Part shown: piece after piece, positions 9,733 through 19,405 of the stretch
How the letters are laid out: each line of letters starts with the position of its first letter
Numbering within the stretch: the first letter of the stretch is position 1
IMG/VR virus record: IMGVR_UViG_3300007236_000008
Location: 1 to 42,883 of that record
Direction: 5' to 3' (one strand)
Length of the DNA: 42,883 nt
From: a virus
Notes under the pieces: generated by a model
What the model saw: only the letters and a program-made list of their open reading frames with translations
Databases searched by the model: none
What the model was told of the DNA's origin: nothing
Made by a program: the position numbers and the translations under genes

Positions 9733-12700
9733 ATGGCTTATTCCCCAGTCGATATGAGACCGCCAGTTGGTGCAGAACCGGGCTTACCGTTGACATCTAT
9801 TGTTGATGCAACAGGTACATTTCGAAACACATTCTCTCCTTCACAACCACCTACAACAAACGACTTACTGCTAAACATTTCTCCCCCATCTTTGAACAGT
9901 GAAATGGGTTGGTTGGAGATGTCTCAAATAGAAGGTGTAACAGTAACAGGTTCTCATCATGATGCCTCAGCAACAAGTGTTTCAGTTTCGGGAACAGTCA
10001 TGACTTTCACCGAAGCAGGTAGGTTCGGGGCGCACAGTAGAAGAACTGAAACAGGTAATCAACCTGCTAACCATACTTTTTCTATCAAGAGAGATACAAC
10101 TTCAATCCCTGCCACAGATAATCAGTTGACTCTGGGTAGAACTACAACTAACGGTGCTCCTTTGAATATCGCTCATTACGCAGCAACAGTTGTTCCATCG
10201 AACGGACTTGGGATTTCATTCGGCTCGTTTCACAACACTGCGTATTCAGTCATTGGTTTCGTAGCAGACCGCTCAGATAAATCGGTAAGTGATATGGCTA
10301 TGTTTGATAGAGCCGAAGAGAGTGGACCAACTTCTTCATACTGGGGGATTAACTTGGGTGCAAGACAAACCGTATTGGCTAGTGGTACATCGTTAACATC
10401 CCCAACAAGCACTGAATCTGCTACTGAAACTTCTAACATTCTGACTAACTATTCGACTATTCAAGTACCGAGAGTTATTGAAGACAGTGATGCTTTACCA
10501 TATTCTATTGGTGCAGTTGAAAGAGGCAATCATGTTGTCGTCGATTCATGCGGTCTTGTTGGCTACGAAGGTGCGTTAGTTGTTACTGCGTTTCATAGTG
10601 TGCCAGAGGATGAAAACGATGAAACATATTCTGGGTTGAATGTTCAAGTTCATTCGGGTCAAACTCTACTAAGAAATGGTAAGTGGTATAACGATTCTAC
10701 CTTAGCCACTGGTTCACGATATAACTACACAGACGGTACGCCTATATTTCCACTACAAGAAGCACTAGGAACTGCTGCTAGACGCTCTGGGAAGTCTGGA
10801 GATACCAATGACAATCAAACTACATTTATGACAGGAAGAAACATTAGAACCGCTCCTAGTACGGCTTTTGGAACTCAAACAATCAGCAGTCGAACATCTG
10901 TTCAATCTAAGGCTAGTGGTAGAATATATGGAGACATAACAGGAACAGGTGCTTGGTCTAAGACAACTGCAATTTCCTCAACCTTCCTTGCTGATAAAGT
11001 TCCGACCCGTGTTAAAGTTGTTCCTTCGATTCTTCGTTATGAAGATGTAACAATCGAGGGGGTTGCATTTCGAAAACCAATTGTTGACTATCATATTCTA
11101 GTATCAGTTGTCAATACCCCGAAAACGGTTAGAGCAAGTGGGACAGTTGACTATACAAGAGGCGCACCAACATTAGCCCAGTCTCACATTCCAGCAAACT
11201 ATTCTGAAGATAGTGTAACAATATATCATGCTATATTCAGACTCGACCCAACACTTACAGGCGTTAAATTAGGAACTACGGCCCAATCAAAACAAGTAAC
11301 ACAATCTGCATGGGGGTTACATCAGATGACACCATTCAGACCCTTAGCAAATCCATCATGGGCGAGAATACCAAAGTTATGTGGAACAATAGAGCCGGGT
11401 GGATTCTATCAACAAGGTGGCATTTCACATCTATGGGACGCAGATGCTTACGGTGGAGAGTTGCTTGTAGGGGCAGATGCTATCGACGCATCGGACTTCA
11501 ACTCGGCAGTTTGGGGTAACGGCCAAGTATGGGCTGACGGGGGCAGTGGAGCAGCAGGTAATCCTAGAGGCAGCGAACTACTACTATTCAAGTGGACAGC
11601 CAACAATGACGCTCTATACACCGAAGATGCTACCACAGCAACAGACAATCCATTGTATAATCTATTAGTGGGTAAGTCTGAATCTCTCGATGCTAGAACT
11701 GGCATTTCTATCTCTGAATATATGTATCAATGGACTATCCATGATTGGGTGTTTCCTCAAGTCGAACTAATGAGATACTTAGGTCAAGAGAGAAAAGACC
11801 GGGCCAAACACCCGGACCACACATCCTACGCAGAATCGTTGCTTCATCCGACAATACATTGTTCGTCATTGCGAATCATGGAAGATGGAAAGATGATGAT
11901 GGCTGCGATTCACCGAGATATGATAAGTAATACTGGGGAATATCCGAGTCCCGACATTAACCCTTGGCCTTGGAATCCCGATGGTTTTTCCAATCCATGC
12001 CCGCCGGGTTTCTATTACGATGATGCTGCTAAAACATGCAACCCGATACAAGATGAACAGAGCGACCCACTTAGCGGCACTGGTGATGCTGTTTTACAGC
12101 ATCCAGAGCCAGTGTTGAACTTCGGCAGTACGAACAACTACACTGGAACAAACTTCGGTGCTGTTCCACCTTGGGGGCAGATGGTTGCTAACTCAAGTGC
12201 AAGAAGTCTGATTCTATTATGGTCGGACACCCCTGCAAAGAATGGCAGGGTGCGTGAAGGTAAGGCAATGTTCGACATCAAATATTCAACAGTTGACGGG
12301 GCTAGTAAAGGAACACAAAACTGGATAGAAGATGATACGTGGTGGAGTGGTTCTCGAATTGCTTATTGGTTTCCCGAATCAGCACAAAGGGCGATACCGA
12401 TTACTTACGGCTCATATCCAGAAGGACGTTGTTCTCATGCGGTCTTACCTAAGTGTCTCCCTCACATACTAAGTGATGGTTCTATTTTACATGGTTATCC
12501 TTACAGACAAATGACTGACCGTGTTTCTTATCTTGGGTATGACGACATAACCACAGAGAAAAGTGGAATAGATGCTTGGGCTGTTGATAGATACCAACAT
12601 TTGAGAAAGACTAGGTTCATTCCTACAACCATTGGTTTTGCTGATTTCGGCTCATCTGCGAGTCCATTCTGCGAGTTTGGGTTCAATGGGTGGGCTTTCC

Positions 12701-15174
12701 CTGCGGCTCTGTATAACACACGTTCCTATGACACTACGTCGTATTCAGAGGGCGACACTGACGCACCATTCTCAGACTTACTATCAACAAATGCTGCTAG
12801 AAAATTAGTCGGCCCTCTCGGTGGGTTCTCACATTTCGGCCCTCTTCATTACGGTCTTTCATCTAAAGCACACCCGTACAGAACTGATAGAACTTGGAAA
12901 CAGGTTCACGCTGGTCTAGGCTACGACATTCCTTTACATCTACTTGCACCCGGTCAAGTTCACGTCCGGGCTAGAGCAGGTGGAAAAGGAACTCTTGATT
13001 TAGAACTTGAAACTCCATTCTCAAGAACGGACACCCTTCACTTAGAAGGTGCGGCAGGTTTGTTATCTGGTTTTGATGCAGCAGGTGATGGTGGGACTAT
13101 CGGTCAATCTTACTTACGCACTAATCTATGGGCTGATACAGCAAGGAGAACAACTAACAGTGGTAATGTTCTTTACAATGATATTCTATTACCAAATGAG
13201 TTAATGGGTGGCCCATTCGTAAGTGGTAATTCTTTATCTGCATTCTGGCTTAATCACCCAACAGACCACTTCCACGCAGGGGCTATCCCTGTTATGACAG
13301 GCAGTGATTACGACTGGGATAAAGTCTACACTGCCGGTTATCCACATGTAACATTGGCTAGAGCACAGGAACTTAGTAAGAAGGACTGGGTTGCTGTATC
13401 TGAACAATTGAAATCATCAGTCGAGGTACACGTATCTAATCACGTAAGACCATATTGGGATAGTGGTAGTATAGTCAATGCAACAGGAATAATATCCTCA
13501 CAGGGTAATGTTACTGCGAATAGAAAAGAAATGAATGACAGTGCGAGTGCTACCGGAGCAACTGACGGCTATCTTGGCAAGGGTCAAAGAATATTGAGAA
13601 CACCCGATGGGACATTGCATCAATTTACAATTGCTCCATCGACTAAGGCAAGCCGAGGGAATCAACCTACGTACGTACATTACACCAAACCACCGGGTTC
13701 AGATTTATTCTGGAATCGACACGCCGAACAACTTGGTGCAACAACAACTGGTCTTGATGAAGTCCTACTTATTTCAGAGATAGGTAGTTCTGCGCTTGAC
13801 ACTAATGATAAGATATACGGAGCAGCATTCGCCTCAGACAGTCTAGGAACAATACACGCTGTTATCGAAGTAGCAAGGGATGATTCTGCTAGTATAACAG
13901 GCGCACCGATACGCAGACTCTTCTATACATATGCAACTAGAAACATAGTCGCATCTTCACCGGACCACGTGTATAAGTGGGACTGGACGACTGTTACACC
14001 AATCAACATCTCAGCAACTAACAATCCATACACCACTGGAGATAACATGATGCAACCGACTTTAGTATGCGACTCTAAGGACAGGCTTCACTTGTCTGCG
14101 GTTCATTACCGGGAGAGTGCCTCAGAATATTCAGTCGTCTATTCAATCAAAGAACCGAATGCAAGTTGGGTTGCACTTCCGAGCGGTAGTCCAACAACTT
14201 GGGATGATGGAAGATGGGTTTCAGTTGACAACACGACATCAGGTAGAATAGACTCACCTAAGTTGGCTCTTAGGGGCGACGACATTCCTTTCATCTTCTT
14301 TAGAAAAGATAACAACACTGCGAATGCTAAAGTGTATGCTTGTCAAGGCGACTTAGGCTCTGGCACAGTGCATACTTTCGGAAGTCCACTTTACTTACAT
14401 GAAAATGATGCTGATGTATGCGACTGGTATGATGCAATCATAAACGAAGAAGATAGGATATATGTAGTCTGTAGGTTAAGTAAAGTCGATGACATTGCTG
14501 CTAACGATGTAATGATAACTGCCATGAATGCTAGAGACGTATTGTCATCAACAACAAAGACTGTAAAACATATTTTTCATCCAATCTCCGGCGACCCATT
14601 CGATATATCCGACATGACAATGACAACTAATGGAAATGGGAATATTCACATCGTCGTTAGATGGCGTAGTAACCTACAATATACAACAGTGCCTACTCCA
14701 GAAGTTGACGGTGCTGCACCGCTTAGTTGGCCCGCAGTAGTTGACTCATCACCTATGACTATTGCAGGTACATCCGGTGTATGGACACAACGCTCACACT
14801 TCATGGAGATATGGCTTCCTTCTTTCGAGTTTGATGCTGCTACTGCTGATGAGAATGTTATCCGTTCTATGAATGTTCGTTGGCTATCTGTTCCATCAGT
14901 AAAGACTGACGGGACTGAATGGACTATACTAGGTGCGGCTGAAACTCTTGCAGGTAGTGAGGATTTCACTCACGATGCACCACAGTTACGTTACCAAAGA
15001 TTCTGGGGACATAATGCGGCAGACCTAGACTTGGCTTGGACGACTAACCCATTGGCTTGGTACAGAACTCCACATGCAGGGTCGTCTTTGTACTGGCCTT
15101 GGAGTGGGGCTTTGATAACCCGCATAGGCGACCAAGATGCTGTGAGTGGTACTACTAACCGTCATGGGTTTTAG
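9733..15174 (+). CDS. Very large tail-tip protein with beta-propeller-like repeats
   Basis: This 1813-aa protein starts 3 nt after the preceding stop. It is beta-rich, acidic and full of Trp, Tyr, Asn and Gly. A short Cys pair segment, CPPGFYYDDAAKTC, lies near residue 755-770. Between about 1295 and 1650 there are recurring blade-like strands of the form D-x-(L/I)-H-x-(hydrophobic) (LGTIHAVIEVA, KDRLHLSAVHY, EDRIYVVCRL, NGNIHIVVRW), resembling the sialidase/BNR-type six-blade propeller repeat. The rest is unassigned. With the preceding protein it likely forms the tail tip or adhesion device; a glycan-binding or glycan-cleaving role is only a hypothesis, since catalytic residues were not identified. 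Confidence 0.65.
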   Translation: MAYSPVDMRPPVGAEPGLPLTSIVDATGTFRNTFSPSQPPTTNDLLLNISPPSLNSEMGWLEMSQIEGVTVTGSHHDASATSVSVSGTVMTFTEAGRFGAHSRRTETGNQPANHTFSIKRDTTSIPATDNQLTLGRTTTNGAPLNIAHYAATVVPSNGLGISFGSFHNTAYSVIGFVADRSDKSVSDMAMFDRAEESGPTSSYWGINLGARQTVLASGTSLTSPTSTESATETSNILTNYSTIQVPRVIEDSDALPYSIGAVERGNHVVVDSCGLVGYEGALVVTAFHSVPEDENDETYSGLNVQVHSGQTLLRNGKWYNDSTLATGSRYNYTDGTPIFPLQEALGTAARRSGKSGDTNDNQTTFMTGRNIRTAPSTAFGTQTISSRTSVQSKASGRIYGDITGTGAWSKTTAISSTFLADKVPTRVKVVPSILRYEDVTIEGVAFRKPIVDYHILVSVVNTPKTVRASGTVDYTRGAPTLAQSHIPANYSEDSVTIYHAIFRLDPTLTGVKLGTTAQSKQVTQSAWGLHQMTPFRPLANPSWARIPKLCGTIEPGGFYQQGGISHLWDADAYGGELLVGADAIDASDFNSAVWGNGQVWADGGSGAAGNPRGSELLLFKWTANNDALYTEDATTATDNPLYNLLVGKSESLDARTGISISEYMYQWTIHDWVFPQVELMRYLGQERKDRAKHPDHTSYAESLLHPTIHCSSLRIMEDGKMMMAAIHRDMISNTGEYPSPDINPWPWNPDGFSNPCPPGFYYDDAAKTCNPIQDEQSDPLSGTGDAVLQHPEPVLNFGSTNNYTGTNFGAVPPWGQMVANSSARSLILLWSDTPAKNGRVREGKAMFDIKYSTVDGASKGTQNWIEDDTWWSGSRIAYWFPESAQRAIPITYGSYPEGRCSHAVLPKCLPHILSDGSILHGYPYRQMTDRVSYLGYDDITTEKSGIDAWAVDRYQHLRKTRFIPTTIGFADFGSSASPFCEFGFNGWAFPAALYNTRSYDTTSYSEGDTDAPFSDLLSTNAARKLVGPLGGFSHFGPLHYGLSSKAHPYRTDRTWKQVHAGLGYDIPLHLLAPGQVHVRARAGGKGTLDLELETPFSRTDTLHLEGAAGLLSGFDAAGDGGTIGQSYLRTNLWADTARRTTNSGNVLYNDILLPNELMGGPFVSGNSLSAFWLNHPTDHFHAGAIPVMTGSDYDWDKVYTAGYPHVTLARAQELSKKDWVAVSEQLKSSVEVHVSNHVRPYWDSGSIVNATGIISSQGNVTANRKEMNDSASATGATDGYLGKGQRILRTPDGTLHQFTIAPSTKASRGNQPTYVHYTKPPGSDLFWNRHAEQLGATTTGLDEVLLISEIGSSALDTNDKIYGAAFASDSLGTIHAVIEVARDDSASITGAPIRRLFYTYATRNIVASSPDHVYKWDWTTVTPINISATNNPYTTGDNMMQPTLVCDSKDRLHLSAVHYRESASEYSVVYSIKEPNASWVALPSGSPTTWDDGRWVSVDNTTSGRIDSPKLALRGDDIPFIFFRKDNNTANAKVYACQGDLGSGTVHTFGSPLYLHENDADVCDWYDAIINEEDRIYVVCRLSKVDDIAANDVMITAMNARDVLSSTTKTVKHIFHPISGDPFDISDMTMTTNGNGNIHIVVRWRSNLQYTTVPTPEVDGAAPLSWPAVVDSSPMTIAGTSGVWTQRSHFMEIWLPSFEFDAATADENVIRSMNVRWLSVPSVKTDGTEWTILGAAETLAGSEDFTHDAPQLRYQRFWGHNAADLDLAWTTNPLAWYRTPHAGSSLYWPWSGALITRIGDQDAVSGTTNRHGF

Positions 15175-15201
15175 GCTTGTGAAAGTGTAGAACAGTTATC
15201 C

Positions 15202-15208
15202 TTATATA
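15202..15208 (+). promoter_or_regulatory. TATA box, leaderless promoter
   Basis: TTATATA followed by CC begins 29 nt before the ATG at 15231, which is preceded by GATAGAAC. At this spacing archaeal transcription would begin at or within a few nt of the ATG, giving a leaderless mRNA. The same TTATATACC arrangement precedes genes at 19707 and 28896. Confidence 0.65.
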
Positions 15209-15230
15209 CCAATGCACACTCCGATAGAAC

Positions 15231-15692
15231 ATGGAAGCAAGAGAATACTGGCAGACACGAAGAGAAGGAAAGAAAGAAGAAGGCGAGACGTACGCTGAGT
15301 ACATCGTTAGAGAGTTAAATATCTCATTAGAGCATTTTGGCCGCTCTGAAAGAGCCGAAGTTAGAGACGACCATGTTTACTTCTGCGGTATGACTGTCTT
15401 AGAACACTGGGCTGACTGGTGCGACGACCGCCCTGCATCTTGGGTATGTTCCGACCACACTAACCCTAATGAAACTGTTATCTGGAATCACCGCGACCAC
15501 GAAGGTGAAAAATGGTCTGGTAGTTTCAACGTATGGCATCAGTTCGTAGTATCAACACTCTGCCACATCGAAGGCTGTGGTTGGACTGCTGACTATCGAG
15601 ACGAGGACGCTTGGGTGTTCGACCCTATCGCTAACCCACCGTATGAAGGCCACACAATAAGCGTGCAAGAATTGGCTTCACTTATGGCTTAG
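15231..15692 (+). CDS. Hypothetical acidic protein
   Basis: I do not recognise this 153-aa protein. It is strongly acidic and rich in Trp, His, Glu and Asp, with several cysteines in the second half (one CHIEGC) that could bind a metal. There is no signal or membrane segment. It has its own leaderless-type TATA promoter and ends by a 4-nt convergent overlap with the reverse-strand GroEL gene (both stops share TTAG). It sits between the tail operon and the chaperonin genes. Its separate promoter, like that of other orphan genes here, would suit an early or host-takeover gene, but this is speculation. Confidence 0.6.
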   Translation: MEAREYWQTRREGKKEEGETYAEYIVRELNISLEHFGRSERAEVRDDHVYFCGMTVLEHWADWCDDRPASWVCSDHTNPNETVIWNHRDHEGEKWSGSFNVWHQFVVSTLCHIEGCGWTADYRDEDAWVFDPIANPPYEGHTISVQELASLMA

Positions 15693-17263
15693 ACTTCTGC
15701 GACAAGCACTTCGGTTGTTAGGACTAACCCTGCAATCGAAGCGGCTGTCTCCAGTGAGTTTTTGACAACCTTGGCAGGGTCAATAACACCCTGTTCAATA
15801 AGGTCTCCAAACTCCAAAGTCTTGGCGTTTAGACCGTAGTTAGAGTCATTCATTTCTATGACCTGCTCTAGTGCCTCTGAACCATCAACCCCTGCGTTAA
15901 AACACAACTGATGAAACGGCTCTGCTAGTGCATCATGTACCATCATCATACCTAGCCATTCGTCGCCTTCATGGTCGTCTGAGGCATCTAGTATCTCATC
16001 TCTAGCACGTAGATACATGATAGAGCCACCTACTACTATCCCCTCTTGTAAAGCGGCTCTAGTAGCGTTCAATGAATCATCTACACGTGCGATTCTTTCT
16101 TTCATCTCTGCCTCGGTCTTACCACCGATGTGTAATACTGCAACACCGCCGGAAATCTTACCTGCTCTTGCTCTCAATGCCTCTGCTTCCCAATCAGTTT
16201 CAGCGTCTTTCGATTGAGCGATAAGTGCTTCTTGTCTTTTCCGAATATCACTCTCTGTACCACGACCACCAACTATTGTTGTTTTCTTCATCGAACATGA
16301 GATTGAAGACGCACCACCTAAAGATTCTATTCCGTTCCTTTGAGTTGACATTCCCTTACTGGAGAAAATCGGAACTGCTCCTACAACCGTAGCAATATCG
16401 GTGAGTATTTCTTCACGTGAATTACCAAATGAAGGTGCTTCTACTGCTGCGACTTCTAAGATACCACGTGAAGCATTAAGGGCGAGCGTAGCCAAAGCCT
16501 CACCTTCCATCTTGGTAGCGATAATCAAAAGTGGTCTTTTCATCTCTACTGCATAATTTAGAACATCAACAATTTCTTGAGCGGTTCGAATAGTTTCATC
16601 AGTTACTAAAATCAAAGGCTTCTTCATCGTCGTTTGTTGTTTTTCCGAGTCGGTAATAAAATGTGAACTAAGTAGCCCCTTAGTAAACTCAAGTCCGTCA
16701 ACAATTTCTAGCGTCGTATCGAGACCATTCGATTCTTCAATCGAGACAATCCCATCTCTTCCTACTGTTTGGAATGCTTGTGAAATCAGAGAACCAATTG
16801 CTTCATCATTATTGGCTGCTATTGTTGCTACATGAATCAAAGACGTGTCGTCAACATCGGAAGCCGCATCTTCGATTGACTTAACTGCTATCTCAACTGC
16901 CTTATCGAATCCTTTCTTAATGTGTATTGGATTGCGACCTGTTTTCATTTCAACTAATCCTTTATTGCATAATGATTGAGTTAGGATAGAGGCGGTAGTT
17001 GTTCCATCCCCTGCATTATCTTGAGCCTTACTCGCTGCTTCTTGAATAAGACGTACACCTAGATTCGCATATGGGTCTTCTTTCATATCAATGTCTTTAG
17101 CAATAGTAACACCATCATTAATTACAACAGGTGAGCCATATTGTCTTTCTAGTATTACAGTTCTAGCAGCAGGTCCTAATGTTGGCTTAACTGAATTGGC
17201 AACTTCATTTATTCCTCTCATTAATGCTTCTCTTGCTTCTTCACCATATATTGACTTCTTCAT
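15689..17263 (-). CDS. groEL: Group I chaperonin GroEL-like (60 kDa subunit)
   Basis: This 524-aa protein is an ATP-driven folding chamber subunit of the bacterial (group I) type, not the archaeal thermosome type. It aligns by eye with E. coli GroEL along its length: LGP near residue 29, NDGVTIAKDI with Asp50 (E. coli Asp52), GDGTTT at 85-90 with Asp86 (Asp87), and VDDSLNATRAA carrying the Asp398 equivalent. It ends where E. coli GroEL's disordered GGM tail would begin, so the tail is missing. It overlaps groES by ATGA and is transcribed against the surrounding tail genes. A viral copy probably assists folding of large virion proteins; whether it works alone or with host subunits is unknown. 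Confidence 0.93.
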   Translation of the reverse strand: MKKSIYGEEAREALMRGINEVANSVKPTLGPAARTVILERQYGSPVVINDGVTIAKDIDMKEDPYANLGVRLIQEAASKAQDNAGDGTTTASILTQSLCNKGLVEMKTGRNPIHIKKGFDKAVEIAVKSIEDAASDVDDTSLIHVATIAANNDEAIGSLISQAFQTVGRDGIVSIEESNGLDTTLEIVDGLEFTKGLLSSHFITDSEKQQTTMKKPLILVTDETIRTAQEIVDVLNYAVEMKRPLLIIATKMEGEALATLALNASRGILEVAAVEAPSFGNSREEILTDIATVVGAVPIFSSKGMSTQRNGIESLGGASSISCSMKKTTIVGGRGTESDIRKRQEALIAQSKDAETDWEAEALRARAGKISGGVAVLHIGGKTEAEMKERIARVDDSLNATRAALQEGIVVGGSIMYLRARDEILDASDDHEGDEWLGMMMVHDALAEPFHQLCFNAGVDGSEALEQVIEMNDSNYGLNAKTLEFGDLIEQGVIDPAKVVKNSLETAASIAGLVLTTEVLVAEV

Positions 17264-17526
17264 TCAATCACCCCTATTATATTCATTATTTTAACCATCA
17301 AGCAAATATTTCCATTCCACTGTAGTGAAGTCCCACAGTCTTTTTCTATCAAAACAACATCTCCTTTTTTGTATTCACTTTCTTTACTAAAAGGAGTAAT
17401 TTCTTCTATTACTCCAAAGCCATACGACGCTGCTTCGTCTTGTATAACTATTCCACTTGTTGTTGTTTGTTCGGGCATCCAACGCTTAACTAGAGCATAT
17501 CCTTTTGTCGGTGTTAAAACTCTCAC
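17260..17526 (-). CDS. groES: GroES-like co-chaperonin
   Basis: This 88-aa protein is the lid partner of group I chaperonins. The start is taken as GTG at 17526: translation then begins VLTPTKGYALVKRW after the initiator and Arg, matching the GroES N-terminal strand, and upstream in-frame sequence is unlike GroES and overlaps the divergent hub gene. The mobile loop is recognisable as TTSGIVIQ (GroES family GGIVL type), followed by GFGVIEEI and KKGDVVLIEKDCGT. A TATA-like TTAATATT lies 30 nt before the GTG, so the mRNA would be leaderless. It overlaps groEL by 4 nt. Length is slightly below the usual 95-97 residues. Confidence 0.88.
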   Translation of the reverse strand: MRVLTPTKGYALVKRWMPEQTTTSGIVIQDEAASYGFGVIEEITPFSKESEYKKGDVVLIEKDCGTSLQWNGNICLMVKIMNIIGVIE

Positions 17527-17548
17527 AGACGGTTCGAGTCCTAAGTGT

Positions 17549-17556
17549 AATATTAA
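17549..17556 (-). promoter_or_regulatory. TATA-like box for groES-groEL
   Basis: On the reverse strand TTAATATT starts about 30 nt before the GTG of groES at 17526. The spacing fits a leaderless archaeal promoter and independently supports the GTG start. It is only 8 bp from the opposite-strand TATA of the hub gene, so the two promoters are likely to interfere. Confidence 0.5.
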
Positions 17557-17564
17557 GCATACGG

Positions 17565-17570
17565 TAAATA
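17565..17570 (+). promoter_or_regulatory. TATA-like box for the baseplate hub gene
   Basis: TAAATA starts 29 nt before the ATG at 17594, which is preceded by TATAAAC. The spacing fits a leaderless start. It lies in the 67-bp gap shared with divergent groES. Confidence 0.5.
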
Positions 17571-17593
17571 ACTTTAGTTTGCCCTGTATAAAC

Positions 17594-19405
17594 ATGGATG
17601 ATGAGGCCGAGCGGTATGTTCGCATCGTTAGAGACCCTATTGACGATGAGTTTGTCATTACTCCGCCGGATAATCTCAAAGATTTCGTTGAGGAATTAGG
17701 GCAAGACCCACGAAGACCGAGGACGGCGATTGCTCGATTCGTTTCTCGAACATGGGCTGAAGTTCAGTGGTTGAATTACAGAGCAAGAGATACGGTAGCG
17801 GAACACGCTATGACCGTCAATGATAAAGAAGATATTAACAGACCCGCTCATTATCCAGCAGACTTCGGTCTCGGTTTAATCCCACATCCAAATACGATGA
17901 CTGTTCTTTCAAATCAATGGACGACGGGTGGACCAACAACTTACTGTTATACTAATCTTGCATCACCAAAACCATTCGACCCTCATCTTCACAACGGCTA
18001 CACCGGGGCAACTGACGGCTTCGGTTATCTCTACGCATCTGCGTCGTTATTCCCAGACCAATACGATTTGACAAGCAGACGTGGCGGTGGACCACGTGGC
18101 GGTTTTGCATTTACAACAGGACCGACCGAAGGCAACTATCCAACATCAGTTTTACCAAACCCAACATTCAATCTAGGAAAATTGGGTTACAGTAACGGCG
18201 GTTGGAATCCAGAAGGTCTACAATGGATGAATAGACCGAGACAATTTCAATTAGGTAATCTAAGAAACAACTGGCCTCACAAGGTTTACTTCGTTAGGTC
18301 AAGGCAAGTTTTGGGACGAACAATATACGGGCAGATAGCAGAAGATGAGGCAACGCCAAAGACACCTGTTGTATTAGTTAATGGAATTAGACCCTTACAT
18401 GGTGTCAAGTCAATTTCTTCAAAAGATGACTTGAACACACCACGACAAATTACAATCAACATATCATCCGTTGCGGGTCGAAGGAGCGGCATAGCAGAAG
18501 TTGGAGAAACGATTCAAGTTTACTTAGCACCACGAATGTGGTCTAATCCACCATTGATATTCACAGGCTATGTAGCAGGGATTGAAGAAACATCTGATAG
18601 TATTCGATTGACTTGTCTTGATGCACTGGGTTTCTTGACGAATGAATATATCACCGAACAACCTGCACATGCAAATGGAAACATTGCTACTATAATTAAA
18701 AGTATAATCGCCAATTCCAGTTACAACCCACCTATCGCCCGCATCATCTCTGACTTTCAATTTACTTTACCAACTGGTTTGAAGTTCAAGGGTAAGACGA
18801 GATTAGCAGCGATTCAAACTCTGCTGAGTTTTGTGAACTCTGGACCGATACAATATCAAATCTACGCAGACGCTTATGGTTACATTCACGTCGCCCAGAA
18901 AAAAGAACTTCACGATTCTAACTTCACCCCTTACACAGCGGGTCGTGTTCCAAAGACTACTGTTCCTCTCGACTTTTATCCAACTATGATTGAGAGAGTT
19001 ACAAACGATGATGACTTCTTCAACAAAGTTACTGTTGAAAATGAAGAATTAGACATTAGTGCGACTGTCTCATTGACAAGTGAAAGACCTGTTCATCGGT
19101 ACATCAAAGATACTAGCGTTACCACAGTTGCACACGCTGAAACTCTTGGTAGGCAAATACTGATGAGACAAGGAATTGCGTACAGTCAATGGATAGTAGA
19201 AGGTCTTCCAGAACGATTTGATTTGAGAGCGGGAGATATAATGGACTTCGCATCAATTGACGGTAGTCTAGCGGGTAGACAAGAATTATTTTCAATCGCT
19301 TGGGAGTTTTCAACTGACGACTCTAGTATGACATTAACAGTCGGAAAACAACCATCAGACATAGCGGCAACCATGAGGATGGCCGCCGGATTAAGTGTTC
19401 AGTAG
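17594..19405 (+). CDS. Baseplate hub / tail protein (XkdQ/gpD-like)
   Basis: This 603-aa protein is probably the baseplate hub at the tail tip. Residues about 275-350 (VAGRRSGIAEVGETIQVYL, then FTGYVAGIEETSDSIRLTC) match the pattern of hub proteins that define a coordinate-like operator, report an offset and convert to a domain swap; the later GDIMDFASIDGSLAGRQELFSIAWEF is the usual closing beta segment. The longest open frame begins at 17369, but ATG 17594 is preferred because a TATA box sits 29 nt upstream and the earlier part overlaps groES. It is separated from the main tail operon by the chaperonin genes and has its own promoter. Family membership is inferred from pattern, not a search. 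Confidence 0.75.
   Translation: MDDEAERYVRIVRDPIDDEFVITPPDNLKDFVEELGQDPRRPRTAIARFVSRTWAEVQWLNYRARDTVAEHAMTVNDKEDINRPAHYPADFGLGLIPHPNTMTVLSNQWTTGGPTTYCYTNLASPKPFDPHLHNGYTGATDGFGYLYASASLFPDQYDLTSRRGGGPRGGFAFTTGPTEGNYPTSVLPNPTFNLGKLGYSNGGWNPEGLQWMNRPRQFQLGNLRNNWPHKVYFVRSRQVLGRTIYGQIAEDEATPKTPVVLVNGIRPLHGVKSISSKDDLNTPRQITINISSVAGRRSGIAEVGETIQVYLAPRMWSNPPLIFTGYVAGIEETSDSIRLTCLDALGFLTNEYITEQPAHANGNIATIIKSIIANSSYNPPIARIISDFQFTLPTGLKFKGKTRLAAIQTLLSFVNSGPIQYQIYADAYGYIHVAQKKELHDSNFTPYTAGRVPKTTVPLDFYPTMIERVTNDDDFFNKVTVENEELDISATVSLTSERPVHRYIKDTSVTTVAHAETLGRQILMRQGIAYSQWIVEGLPERFDLRAGDIMDFASIDGSLAGRQELFSIAWEFSTDDSSMTLTVGKQPSDIAATMRMAAGLSVQ

Noticed and set aside
17528-17545. GGTTCGAGTCC, which resembles a tRNA T-arm
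   Set aside because: The flanking bases do not form the 5-bp T stem and no acceptor or anticodon arm can be built around it; it lies in groES and its promoter.
17369-17593. N-terminal extension of the hub protein
   Set aside because: It would run antisense through groES, has a composition unlike the rest, and the TATA box 29 nt before ATG 17594 supports the shorter form.
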